Below are positions 1 through 8,412 of a DNA stretch of 64,000 bases, in pieces; position 1 is the first letter of the stretch, and every line of letters starts with the position of its first letter. This DNA comes from Candidatus Magnetomicrobium cryptolimnococcus. Its GTDB lineage: Bacteria; Nitrospirota; Thermodesulfovibrionia; Thermodesulfovibrionales; Magnetobacteriaceae. The notes beneath the pieces were generated by a model, which made no database searches, was not told where the DNA came from, and was given only the letters and a program-made list of their open reading frames with translations. The DNA lies in the NCBI GenBank assembly GCA_018606805.1, contig JAGYWI010000011.1, forward strand, positions 41,890 through 105,889. Direction: 5' to 3'. The position numbers were made by a program, and so were the translations under genes.

Positions 1-1
1 T

Positions 2-394
2 CATACATCAGGAATTGAGATCCCAATAGCTGCAGCTGCTTTAGGTGCGTGTGTTATTGAGAAGCATTTTACACTTGATAGGAATATGCAAGGGCCTGAT
101 CACAAAGCCTCGCTTATACCAGATGAATTAAAGAACATGGTTAATTCTATTAGAAATATTGAAAAAGCATTAGGTAATGGGATTAAAAAACCATCTGTAT
201 CTGAATTAAAAAACAAACCTATTGCAAGAAAGAGCATTGTCGCAGATAGATGTATAACTAAATCAGAAGTATTTACAGAGTATAATATTGCTGCAAAAAG
301 ACCTGGCACAGGTATAAGCCCTATGCTGTGGGATAATGTAATAGGCAGAAAGGCAGTAAGAGATTTTAATGAAGATGAATTAATTGAAATCTAA
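2..394 (+). CDS. Nonulosonic acid synthase, NeuB/LegI family (C-terminal part, 5' end outside window)
   Basis: The open frame is already running at the left edge; in-frame translation begins HTSGIEIPIAAAALGACVIE and continues through EKHFTLDRN and GPDH, which is the metal-binding and active-site end of NeuB-type TIM-barrel synthases. About the last 65 residues look like the antifreeze-like SAF domain that ends these enzymes (ARKSIVADRCITKSEVFT). The family condenses PEP with an N-acetylhexosamine to give a sialic-, legionaminic- or pseudaminic-type acid. It overlaps the LegG/NeuC gene by one base. With LegG and PtmE homologues immediately downstream, a legionaminic-type substrate is the best inference. 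Confidence 0.9.
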   Translation, partial: HTSGIEIPIAAAALGACVIEKHFTLDRNMQGPDHKASLIPDELKNMVNSIRNIEKALGNGIKKPSVSELKNKPIARKSIVADRCITKSEVFTEYNIAAKRPGTGISPMLWDNVIGRKAVRDFNEDELIEI

Positions 395-1557
395 TGCGTA
401 AAATAGCAATTGTTACAGGTACAAGAGCCGAATATGGACTGCTTTATTGGATTATTAAAGGTGTAAATGATGTTCCAGAGCTACAACTTCAGCTTATAGT
501 AACAGGCATGCACCTTTCGCATGAATTTGGTATGACTGTTAGAGAGATTGAAAAGGATGGTTTTTCAATCGCTGAAAGGGTTGATATGCTCCTTTCCTCA
601 GATAGCGAGCCAGCAATAGCAACATCAATGGGAGTTGGTATAATAGGGTTTGCAAAGGCTTATGAAAGGCTTAAGCCCAATTTACTGGTGGTACTAGGCG
701 ATAGATTTGAGATATTTTCAGCAGTTACAGCAGCCCTGCCTTTTAGATTTCCTATTGCCCATATTCACGGAGGGGAAAGCTCTGAGGGTGCAATTGACGA
801 GTCTATTAGACATGCTATTACTAAGATGAGCCATATTCATTTCACTTCAACTGAAACATATAGAAATAGGGTTATTCAGATGGGAGAACCCCCTGATAGG
901 GTGTTTTGTTACGGAGCGCCTGGTATAGATAATATTAATAGACTTAAATTAATTAAAAAAAAACAGTTATTAGTAGAATTAGATATTCCAGAGGATAAGA
1001 GATTAGGGATAGTTACTTATCATCCTGTAACACTTGAAAAGGGCTTATCTGAATCACATATTTTTGAGCTATTAAAAGCTCTAAAAATTTTTACAGATAT
1101 ATATTGGATATTTACCTTCCCTAATGCAGATAATGAAGGTAGGATTATAATTGAGAGGATAAAGAATTTTGTGGGTGAAACCGAAAATAGGGGTAAGGTT
1201 TTTAAATCGTTGGGACAATTAAGATACCTTTCTCTGCTTAAGCATTCAGATTTAATGGTTGGTAACTCTTCTAGTGGTTTAATAGAGGCTCCTTCTTTCA
1301 AATTGCCTGTTGTTAATATTGGCAACAGACAAAAAGGAAGGGTGCGAGGAAGGAATATAATAGATGTTCAGAAATGTGAGAGAGAGTTTATTATTAAAGC
1401 AATAAGTAAGGCACTTTCAGAAGAATTTAAGGATTCTTTGGAAAATATGAAAAATCCCTATGGAGATGGAAATGTAAGCGATAAGATTGTTGAGGTTCTT
1501 AAGACTCATCCCTTATCGGACATATTACAAAAGACTTTTTTTGATTATAAAATATGA
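394..1557 (+). CDS. Hydrolysing UDP/GDP-N-acetylhexosamine 2-epimerase, NeuC/LegG family
   Basis: The 387-residue protein opens with the family's GTRAEYGLL motif (residues 8-16) and carries HIHGGESSEGAIDESIRHA near residue 125 and GNSSSGLIEAP near residue 290, as in hydrolysing 2-epimerases. The family removes the nucleotide while inverting C2, producing the ManNAc-like substrate for NeuB. The GESSEGAIDE form is closer to what I recall for LegG than for WecB. It starts on the last base of the synthase stop codon and ends 4 bases inside the PtmE-like gene. Whether the donor is UDP- or GDP-linked cannot be read from sequence; the neighbouring PtmE type favours the GDP route known in Campylobacter legionaminate synthesis. 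Confidence 0.9.
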   Translation: MRKIAIVTGTRAEYGLLYWIIKGVNDVPELQLQLIVTGMHLSHEFGMTVREIEKDGFSIAERVDMLLSSDSEPAIATSMGVGIIGFAKAYERLKPNLLVVLGDRFEIFSAVTAALPFRFPIAHIHGGESSEGAIDESIRHAITKMSHIHFTSTETYRNRVIQMGEPPDRVFCYGAPGIDNINRLKLIKKKQLLVELDIPEDKRLGIVTYHPVTLEKGLSESHIFELLKALKIFTDIYWIFTFPNADNEGRIIIERIKNFVGETENRGKVFKSLGQLRYLSLLKHSDLMVGNSSSGLIEAPSFKLPVVNIGNRQKGRVRGRNIIDVQKCEREFIIKAISKALSEEFKDSLENMKNPYGDGNVSDKIVEVLKTHPLSDILQKTFFDYKI

Positions 1558-2603
1558 GCAAAAACTGGAGAGAATCATTATTACCTCCAACCGTAACTGT
1601 TAAAGAGGCAAAACATGTTATTGACAATAGTCCGCTTCATATTGCCATTATAGTTGACGGAGACAGGAGGCTATTAGGAATAGTAACTCAAAGTGATTTT
1701 AGAAAGGGCTTATTAAATCATGTGAATCTTGAAGACCCTGTTAGTTTTATTATGAATAATAAACCAACAACCGCTTTTTTAGGAGATAATAAGGGGAAAA
1801 TAGATAATTTTTTTATTAAGACAAATCTAATGCATCTGCCCATTGTTGATAAAGATGGTATATTAGCAAGCGTTGAATATTATGATGAACATTTAAAAAT
1901 TGACAAACATAACAGTTGGATGGTTATTATGGCTGGTGGTTTAGGAAATCGTTTGAGGCCATTAACTGAAACTGTACCTAAACCACTTTTAAAGGTTGGA
2001 GAGAGACCTATTTTAGAAAATATTATAATTAATTGTATTAATTATGGTTTTAATAAGTTTTACATTTCTGTTAATTATAAATCTGACTTGATAGAAGATT
2101 ATTTTGGTGACGGTTCAATATGGAATGTACAAATAGAATATTTAAGAGAAGAAAAAAAAATGGGTACTGCCGGTGCCCTATCTCTTTTACCCGAGGTTCC
2201 TACAACACCAATATTTGTAATGAATGGTGATATAATGACTGAACTGAACTTTCAGGAGTTAATCAATTTTCATTTTGAACACAATGCTTACGCAACTATG
2301 TGTGTAAAGGAGTACGATTTTACAGTTCCCTATGGAGTTGTATGTGTTAACGGCAATAAAATTAAATGTATTGATGAGAAACCAATACATAGATTTTTTA
2401 TAAATGCTGGAATTTATATATTTGACCCAGATGTATTAAAATTTATACCAAAATATGAGCCGCTTGATATGCCTGATTTATTTAGAATGATAATTGACGA
2501 TAATAAAGCAACAGTTGCTTTTCCCATTCATGAATATTGGCTCGATATTGGACGAATAGATGACTACAAGAAGGCTAATTCTGATATAACAGGTTTTGTG
2601 TAA
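1554..2603 (+). CDS. CBS-domain sugar nucleotidyltransferase, PtmE-like
   Basis: Residues 1-115 look like a pair of CBS domains (IVDGDRRLLGIVTQSDFRKG; LPIVDKDGILASVE). Residues 122-349 are a nucleotidyltransferase with the signature MAGGLGNRLRPLTETVPKPL at 126-145 and the metal-site segment NGDI near 224. In Campylobacter, PtmE of this architecture makes GDP-GlcNAc from a hexosamine 1-phosphate for legionaminic acid synthesis. The gene overlaps its LegG-like neighbour by 4 bases, supporting the same pathway. CBS domains often sense adenine nucleotides, so allosteric control is possible. The substrate is inferred from context. Confidence 0.87.
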   Translation: MSKNWRESLLPPTVTVKEAKHVIDNSPLHIAIIVDGDRRLLGIVTQSDFRKGLLNHVNLEDPVSFIMNNKPTTAFLGDNKGKIDNFFIKTNLMHLPIVDKDGILASVEYYDEHLKIDKHNSWMVIMAGGLGNRLRPLTETVPKPLLKVGERPILENIIINCINYGFNKFYISVNYKSDLIEDYFGDGSIWNVQIEYLREEKKMGTAGALSLLPEVPTTPIFVMNGDIMTELNFQELINFHFEHNAYATMCVKEYDFTVPYGVVCVNGNKIKCIDEKPIHRFFINAGIYIFDPDVLKFIPKYEPLDMPDLFRMIIDDNKATVAFPIHEYWLDIGRIDDYKKANSDITGFV

Positions 2604-3652
2604 TGAAATTAATTGCAGAAACAGCATGGCATCATCAAGGTGATTTTGCCTATTTTAGAAGATTAGTTAAATCCATTGCCATGTATTCAATGGCTGATAT
2701 AATTAAGGTTCATATTACAATGAATCTTGACGAATATATGAACTCAGATCATCCCTTATATCTGCAGCTTAAGGATTGGCTTTTAACCGCTGAGCAATGG
2801 ATAGAAATTCTTGATATAATCGTTGACAGTAATAAACAGCTAATGATCTTGTTTAACGATATGGATGCCATTGAATTTGGTATGAGATATAAGCCTGAAT
2901 ATGTTGAGATTCATTCTGTTAGTCTCAATGACGTAAAATTATTTGATAAATTAAAGGAATATGTCTTACAACAGACAAAAATATTTTTAGGCGTAGGTGG
3001 TTCTACTTTTGAAGAATATGATAAGGCAATAAATTGCTTAAATCATAAAAATACCGTATTGATGCACGGTTTTCAGAATTATCCTACAAACTATTCTGAT
3101 ATTAATTTCAGAAAAATAAGAACTATAATGGGTATATATAAAGATTTTCAACATGGTTATGCAGACCATACTGCTTGGAATGAACCAAATAATCTTCTAA
3201 TAACACTATTGGGCGCGTCCCATGGGATGGATTATGTTGAAAAGCATGTGACTATAGATTATGGAGTGGAAAAGGCTGACTGGTCAGCCGCAATTAGTAT
3301 AGAGATGTTTAATAGGTTATGCGAAAAAAGTAAGATTATTGAAGAATGTATGGGCAGCGGTGAGCTGACTTTGAACCAGGCAGAATTACAATATTGCATT
3401 TACGGTCCAATGAAAAAAGCAGCTATACTTAATAGAAATATTAAAAAAGATGAAATCTTTTCTCTTGATATGATAGATTTTAAGCGAACTGGACAGAAAG
3501 CAGACCTATCACAAGTTGAGGTTATAAATAACGTTGCCAGGCAGTTTTCTCAGGATGTGAATAAAGGCCAAGTATTGCTTAAAAAACATTTAGTTTCAAT
3601 AGTTGATGCTGATATGGATATAACAAAAAAGATTAATAGGGTGTCTTCATGA
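2603..3652 (+). CDS. Second, divergent NeuB/SpsE-type nonulosonic acid synthase
   Basis: The 349-residue protein begins KLIAETAWHHQGD where classical NeuB has AEIGxNHxG, and retains MHGFQ, GYADHT and VEKHVTIDYG segments that supply the metal-binding histidines. Residues from about 285 (NRNIKKDEIFSLDMI) form a SAF-like end. The sequence departs from the first synthase at several conserved positions (for example IKVHI where KFQ is usual), so a different sugar substrate is likely. It overlaps the next SpsF-like gene by 4 bases, the usual SpsE-SpsF pairing for making and CMP-activating a nonulosonate. Assignment to the synthase superfamily is firm; the product is unknown. Confidence 0.8.
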   Translation: MKLIAETAWHHQGDFAYFRRLVKSIAMYSMADIIKVHITMNLDEYMNSDHPLYLQLKDWLLTAEQWIEILDIIVDSNKQLMILFNDMDAIEFGMRYKPEYVEIHSVSLNDVKLFDKLKEYVLQQTKIFLGVGGSTFEEYDKAINCLNHKNTVLMHGFQNYPTNYSDINFRKIRTIMGIYKDFQHGYADHTAWNEPNNLLITLLGASHGMDYVEKHVTIDYGVEKADWSAAISIEMFNRLCEKSKIIEECMGSGELTLNQAELQYCIYGPMKKAAILNRNIKKDEIFSLDMIDFKRTGQKADLSQVEVINNVARQFSQDVNKGQVLLKKHLVSIVDADMDITKKINRVSS

Positions 3653-4398
3653 GAATCGGTTTTCTTATCACTGCCAGAATGAAATCAACCCGTCTTGCCA
3701 AAAAATTAACATTAGAAATCAATGGCAGACAGATTATAAGATGGATGATTGATCGTTTAAAACAATGCCCATCTATTGACGATATAATTATATGTACTTC
3801 AACGAATCAACAGGACAATATCTTAGTAGAGATTGCAAGTGAAGAAGGCATTAAGGTTTTTCGTGGTTCAGAAGAAGATGTTATACAACGTTTATACGAA
3901 GCGTCAAAATACTATAATGTGGAATATGCGCTTAATATTACGGCAGACTGCCCGTTAGTCTCCTTAGAATATATTGATATAACAATAGATAAATATAAAC
4001 AAACAAACGCTGATTTAATACGCTCATTAGAGCTGCCTCATGGCTTTTTCTTGTATGGATTAAAGGTTGAAGCAATGCAAAAGGTTTGTGAGATAAAAAA
4101 AGGAACTAACACTGAAGTATGGGGGAAGTACTTTACTGATACTGCTCTCTTTAATGTCTTAGATATTGAAATACCAGATGATTTAAAAAGACCAGATTAT
4201 AGATTGACTTTGGATTATCCTGATGATTATGAGTTTTTCAAGCGAATATATACACATTTTGGACAATATACATATAAAAAGAGTATTTACGAAATAATAG
4301 GTTTTATAGATGAACACCCAGAGATTGTACAAATTAATAAGCACTGTAAGCAGTTATATAAAGAACGCTTCGATCAGCAAAATAATATACAAGTATGA
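3649..4398 (+). CDS. SpsF-family cytidylyltransferase, copy 1
   Basis: The N-terminus FLITARMKSTRLAKKLTLEI is the nucleotide-binding start of the SpsF/CMP-sugar transferase group, and NITADCPLVS near residue 105 is the metal-binding strand end. At 249 residues it is family length. It probably charges the product of the adjacent SpsE-like synthase with CMP. It overlaps both neighbours by 4 bases. A clear paralogue lies at 15014-15766, sharing ITAR-KSTRL, ICTS-N-QDN, NITADCP and SLDYPEDYEF-type segments. Substrate is not deducible. Confidence 0.85.
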   Translation: MRIGFLITARMKSTRLAKKLTLEINGRQIIRWMIDRLKQCPSIDDIIICTSTNQQDNILVEIASEEGIKVFRGSEEDVIQRLYEASKYYNVEYALNITADCPLVSLEYIDITIDKYKQTNADLIRSLELPHGFFLYGLKVEAMQKVCEIKKGTNTEVWGKYFTDTALFNVLDIEIPDDLKRPDYRLTLDYPDDYEFFKRIYTHFGQYTYKKSIYEIIGFIDEHPEIVQINKHCKQLYKERFDQQNNIQV

Positions 4399-5384
4399 AT
4401 AAAATACTTATTTTAGGGTGTGGTTCTATAGGACAAAGACATATCAAGGCTTTATTAAAAATTGGTGAAACTAATATTGTAGCTTACAGGACTAATAGGG
4501 GTCAGATAAAAGAAATAGATGAAGCAATTAAAGCAAATATTAAGATATTTAATGACGAAGAGGAATCATTTGTTTGGAAACCAACCCATGTGATTATCAG
4601 TAACCCTACTATCTTGCATCTAAAATATCTAATAAAAAGTATTACAATAGGAGCTAGAGTATTTGTTGAAAAACCTTTAACAAACAGTTATTCAGAGTTT
4701 GAAGAGGCATCAATTCCTTTGACAAAGATAGCAGACTATGGAGGGGTAGTTGGTTTTAATCTAAGATTTCATTCTTTAATTAAAAAGGTTAAAGAGGTGA
4801 TAACCTCTTTTCAATATGGTAATGTTATATATGCAAATTTAACCGTTGGACACTATCTACCGTTTTGGCATCCCTACGAAAATTACAGGTACAGTTATGC
4901 GTCTAGGAAAGATTTAGGTGGCGGAGTGCTTAGAACTTTGTGTCACGAGATAGATTTAGCTCAATTTTTTTTTGGAAAGATAAACAAGGTATTTGCTAAA
5001 GTAGAAAAGATTAGCCCTTTAGAAATAGATATAGATGATGTTGTTGACCTCATCGTTGAGACACAAATGTGTAAGCGAGTGTTAATACATATGGATTATT
5101 TAAATCCTATCCCTATAAGACAGGGAAAGATATTGTTTGACAAGGGGTTGTTAGAGTACGATTATAATAATAATGAAATATTCTTTACTGACTATATTAA
5201 TAAACATAAAGAACTATTATTTACAAACAACGAAGACTATGATCAGCAATACATTGCCCAAATGGAAAACTTTATCAATGGAAACACTGATACTGCATGT
5301 ACAATAAGAGAGGGAATTGAGGTGATGAAGGTTATTTACAGTTGTGAAGAGTCAAACAGAATGGCAAGGCAGGTATGTATTTAA
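4395..5384 (+). CDS. Gfo/Idh/MocA-family sugar oxidoreductase
   Basis: A Rossmann nucleotide site ILGCGSIGQRHIKALL (residues 4-19) is followed by VEKPLTN near residue 95, the catalytic lysine motif of the Gfo/Idh/MocA family. At 329 residues it is typical length. Such enzymes oxidise or reduce hydroxyl/keto groups on nucleotide sugars, sugar acids or cyclitols using NAD(P). The histidine in LCHEIDLAQFFFG near residue 180 fits the second family motif. It overlaps SpsF by 4 bases and the next SDR by 10, so the three are probably translated together. The substrate may be the nonulosonate or its precursor. Confidence 0.87.
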   Translation: MNKILILGCGSIGQRHIKALLKIGETNIVAYRTNRGQIKEIDEAIKANIKIFNDEEESFVWKPTHVIISNPTILHLKYLIKSITIGARVFVEKPLTNSYSEFEEASIPLTKIADYGGVVGFNLRFHSLIKKVKEVITSFQYGNVIYANLTVGHYLPFWHPYENYRYSYASRKDLGGGVLRTLCHEIDLAQFFFGKINKVFAKVEKISPLEIDIDDVVDLIVETQMCKRVLIHMDYLNPIPIRQGKILFDKGLLEYDYNNNEIFFTDYINKHKELLFTNNEDYDQQYIAQMENFINGNTDTACTIREGIEVMKVIYSCEESNRMARQVCI

Positions 5385-6208
5385 AAACTATGTTCAGTTT
5401 AGAAGATAAGGTTATAGTGGTGTTTGGAGGTAATGGACATCTGGGAAGAGAGTTTTGTAAGGCAGTGCTAGAGTTTGGAGCTAAGCTCTATAGCTGTGAT
5501 ATTAATGTTAATGAAACAGAAGAAGTACTCATGTTGAAGAAAACTTACTTTAACAAATATAGACTTATTAAGATTGATGCTACAAATAATGAAGAATTAC
5601 AAAATGTATACAATGATATAGTTGAAAAAGAAAAAAAGGTAGATGTTTTAATAAATGCAACTACTATGAAAACCAATGATTTTTATTTACCTTTTGAAAA
5701 AGTATCCCTTGAAAGCTGGAATGTGGGAATATTAGGAAATCTAACAATCCCTTTTTTAACTATACAGAAATTTATACCTATAATGAAAACAAATAAGAAA
5801 GGGTCAATTATAAACGTCTCATCTCATTATGGAATAGTTGGAAACGATCAGAGAATATATGAAGGGTCAAATCTACATGATATATATATTAAAGATTCAC
5901 CTGACATTAAGCAAATATATTCCCATGGAGTGTATAATGCCGCTAAGGGCGGCTTAAACAATTTTACACGATATTTAGCAGCCTATTATGGTAAATATAA
6001 TATAAGAGTGAATACAGTTTCACCAGGTGGAGTATATAATGAAAATGAAAATGATGTATTTTTAAAAAACTATTCCAATAAGGTTCCGCTGGGCAGAAAG
6101 GCTTATATACATGAAATGAACGGGTCTATTGTTTTCCTTGCTTCAGATGCTTCATCTTATATAACAGGTCATAATTTAGTGATAGATGGTGGATATACAA
6201 TATGGTAG
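5375..6208 (+). CDS. Short-chain dehydrogenase/reductase (PtmA-like position)
   Basis: The protein has a glycine-rich NAD(P) site VVFGGNGHLGREF (residues 14-26), a VSSHYG serine segment and the catalytic YNAAK motif near residue 190, ending in the family's ASSYITGHNLVIDGGYT. Start at 5375 follows AAGGCAGG; an internal ATG at 5390 is possible and would remove the overlap with the preceding gene. SDRs of this type (PtmA) occur in Campylobacter legionaminate loci, but the reaction here is unassigned. A longer loop than usual before the YxxxK motif (residues about 160-185) may shape the substrate pocket. Confidence 0.86.
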   Translation: MYLKTMFSLEDKVIVVFGGNGHLGREFCKAVLEFGAKLYSCDINVNETEEVLMLKKTYFNKYRLIKIDATNNEELQNVYNDIVEKEKKVDVLINATTMKTNDFYLPFEKVSLESWNVGILGNLTIPFLTIQKFIPIMKTNKKGSIINVSSHYGIVGNDQRIYEGSNLHDIYIKDSPDIKQIYSHGVYNAAKGGLNNFTRYLAAYYGKYNIRVNTVSPGGVYNENENDVFLKNYSNKVPLGRKAYIHEMNGSIVFLASDASSYITGHNLVIDGGYTIW

Positions 6209-6223
6209 AGAAAAATATCCTTA

Positions 6224-7273
6224 TTGGCAATAAATTTGTGCGGTAATATGAAAATAGTGCAAAAAAATACAATATTTTCTCCTCCATATTTTGACCCATA
6301 TTCATTTGATTATATTTACAATTTTAATCATGCGCCTAACCTTGTCAAATTAAATGCTGATAGTTATTTAGCGGCATGGTTTTCTGGACCATGGGAAGGC
6401 CATCCCTGGCAGATGATATTATCGTCAGTATTTTCAAAAGGTAGATGGACAGAGGCAAAGGTCTTACAGAACACTCATAGGGTGTCTGACTACGATCCTT
6501 CTTTCCTTAAAACACACAATAAGGTGTTTTTTTTCTATTCAAATGCTCGTTGGTATGAAAGTAAGCTATATGGAGAAAATCGTGGGTTCTTAGGGACATA
6601 TTTTAAGTATTCTGAAGATTATGGGGTAAATTGGTCAGAATCTAGTCTTTTGTGTGACCAATTTGCATGTAAATCAAATGGGATATCTCTTCAAAGTGGT
6701 GCTTTGCTCTTACCGGTATACAATCCACTAACTAATCAAGTTGGTGTTTATAAGTCTATAAACAATGGACTGTCTTGGGAATTGAGGTTGGTGCCGTTTC
6801 CTTGTATTGATGTTGCAGAACCTGCTATTGTAGAACTGGGAAATAGTCATATTTTAATGTGTATTAGGACTAAAACGGGTAGTATATGGCAATCAGAATC
6901 GTTAGATGAGGGCAACAGTTGGGTTACTCCTTATCCTCTAAAAGTAGAATCATACAATTCACCTGTATGCTTACTTAGTTATAACAACGTTTTGTTATTG
7001 TGCTACAATCCAGGAAAAAGAAGAGATAAACTGTGTATAATAGAATCAACAAAACCATATTATGATTGGGCTTATAGATTAATAATTGATGCTATAGATG
7101 ACCAGCGGACTATATGTTTTCAACCCATTCATCCTTCTGGAATAGATAGAGCAGTTTCCTATCCATCCATAATATTGGTTGATAATAATATAGCTATGTT
7201 ATCCTGGTCAAAATACAGTATAAATGAAACCGAGCATAAGGGTGAAATCCATTGTTGTTGGATTGAATTATAA
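6224..7273 (+). CDS. BNR/sialidase-fold protein, probably cytoplasmic
   Basis: Three Asp-box type repeats can be read: SEDYGVNW, SINNGLSW and SLDEGNSW. They are combined with an APNLVKL N-terminal segment, EPAIVEL, and SYPSIILVDNNIAMLSW near the end, the layout of BNR_2 sialidase-like beta-propellers. No signal peptide is visible, so it probably works in the cytoplasm, unlike secreted sialidases. The longest frame starts at TTG 6224; ATG 6248 (MKIVQKN) is an alternative. Located inside a nonulosonate operon, it may hydrolyse or bind an intermediate or proofread CMP-sugars (inference). Arginine in CIRTKTGS is a candidate catalytic-triad residue. Confidence 0.75.
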   Translation: MAINLCGNMKIVQKNTIFSPPYFDPYSFDYIYNFNHAPNLVKLNADSYLAAWFSGPWEGHPWQMILSSVFSKGRWTEAKVLQNTHRVSDYDPSFLKTHNKVFFFYSNARWYESKLYGENRGFLGTYFKYSEDYGVNWSESSLLCDQFACKSNGISLQSGALLLPVYNPLTNQVGVYKSINNGLSWELRLVPFPCIDVAEPAIVELGNSHILMCIRTKTGSIWQSESLDEGNSWVTPYPLKVESYNSPVCLLSYNNVLLLCYNPGKRRDKLCIIESTKPYYDWAYRLIIDAIDDQRTICFQPIHPSGIDRAVSYPSIILVDNNIAMLSWSKYSINETEHKGEIHCCWIEL

Positions 7274-7286
7274 AAGACTAATTTAA

Positions 7287-8327
7287 ATGAATAGTGAACC
7301 GGTAACAACCAGGGATAATATCTTGGTGGAAGATTTAGTTTTAATTGATGGACAACCAGGTTGTGGAAAGACATTATTTACAGCGATAGTTGCTGCTATG
7401 GAGCGAGTTGAGTTGTTAAATTATTCTCCAGAGCTTGAAAACATATGTGCATTACGCTATTTAGATAAAATGTCAGATGATGCCGCTAAGACAATGCTCC
7501 GCATACAAATGGATTTGGTACTCTATGAGACAATGATGAGTCGCAGGACAAATTTTAGACCATCTGACCTTTCTAGTGCATTTAAAGATACTAACTGCTG
7601 GACTTATATAAAAAGGTTGTTTTTAAAGGGCGATGAAGTAATCCCTGAGAGGATTAAAAAAGAAAGGCCGATTCTGCATTTTGCTACACATAATCTGCTA
7701 CCATTTTCTGCGCCTATTTTTGCAAGTTTTGGCAATAAAGTAAAAATCATTGAAATTGTAAGACATCCTTTATACATGATAATCCAACAAACATTGAATC
7801 AAGAGCGTTGGATAAAACCAGAGGGCATAGTCCGTCAATTTCATCTGCATATGAAATTCAAAGAACATCAAGTACCTTATCATACAAGAGGTTGGGAAGA
7901 ACTATATATTAACTCCAATCCTGTTGAACGGGCAATTTATGAAATAGATAATATTTTTGAATTAACAGAGACATTTAAAAAGAATAATGAATATGGCATT
8001 AGTAATCAGATATTAACTATTCCTTTTGAAAAATTTGTTATTAATCCATTGCCATATATGCAAGATATTGAGCATGTCGTAGATACTAAAATTACACAAA
8101 AAACACAAAAAATTATGAAAAAGCAGAATGTACCGAGGGAAAAAATATCTGATGGCATACCATTGTCAATATATAAGCGCTGCGGATGGCAACCGCCTGA
8201 GAAAGGATTATCCGAAAAAGATGAACTACAACTAAGGCGGCAATATGCACTAAAACATGGCGCTGGAAATGACGCTATGAAAGTATTGGATAGGATATGT
8301 GAAGAGTATGAAAGTAAATACTTATGA
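7287..8327 (+). CDS. P-loop sulfotransferase-like protein, copy 1
   Basis: Residues 19-31 carry LIDGQPGCGKTLF, a P-loop in the 5'-phosphosulfate position, and IIEIVRHPLYMI near residue 155 resembles the 3'-phosphate binding segment (arginine then serine or a substitute) of carbohydrate sulfotransferases. Size (346 residues) fits. It would move sulfate from PAPS to a sugar. The P-loop is closer to Walker A (GKT) than the PRSGTT form of the second sulfotransferase at 24361, so a kinase of similar fold cannot be excluded. It follows the BNR protein after 13 bases. Confidence 0.65.
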   Translation: MNSEPVTTRDNILVEDLVLIDGQPGCGKTLFTAIVAAMERVELLNYSPELENICALRYLDKMSDDAAKTMLRIQMDLVLYETMMSRRTNFRPSDLSSAFKDTNCWTYIKRLFLKGDEVIPERIKKERPILHFATHNLLPFSAPIFASFGNKVKIIEIVRHPLYMIIQQTLNQERWIKPEGIVRQFHLHMKFKEHQVPYHTRGWEELYINSNPVERAIYEIDNIFELTETFKKNNEYGISNQILTIPFEKFVINPLPYMQDIEHVVDTKITQKTQKIMKKQNVPREKISDGIPLSIYKRCGWQPPEKGLSEKDELQLRRQYALKHGAGNDAMKVLDRICEEYESKYL

Positions 8328-8412
8328 AGAGCTTATGACTATAAGTTAGATATATCTATAAATGCCTTTCATACAATCCGTGTAAAAAAAAGAGAAAAAG
8401 GATGAAGCTTTA

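Noticed and set aside
8347..8358. 12-base palindrome TAGATATATCTA as an operator
   Set aside because: Short AT-only-type palindromes are expected here by chance and it has no repeat elsewhere that I noticed.
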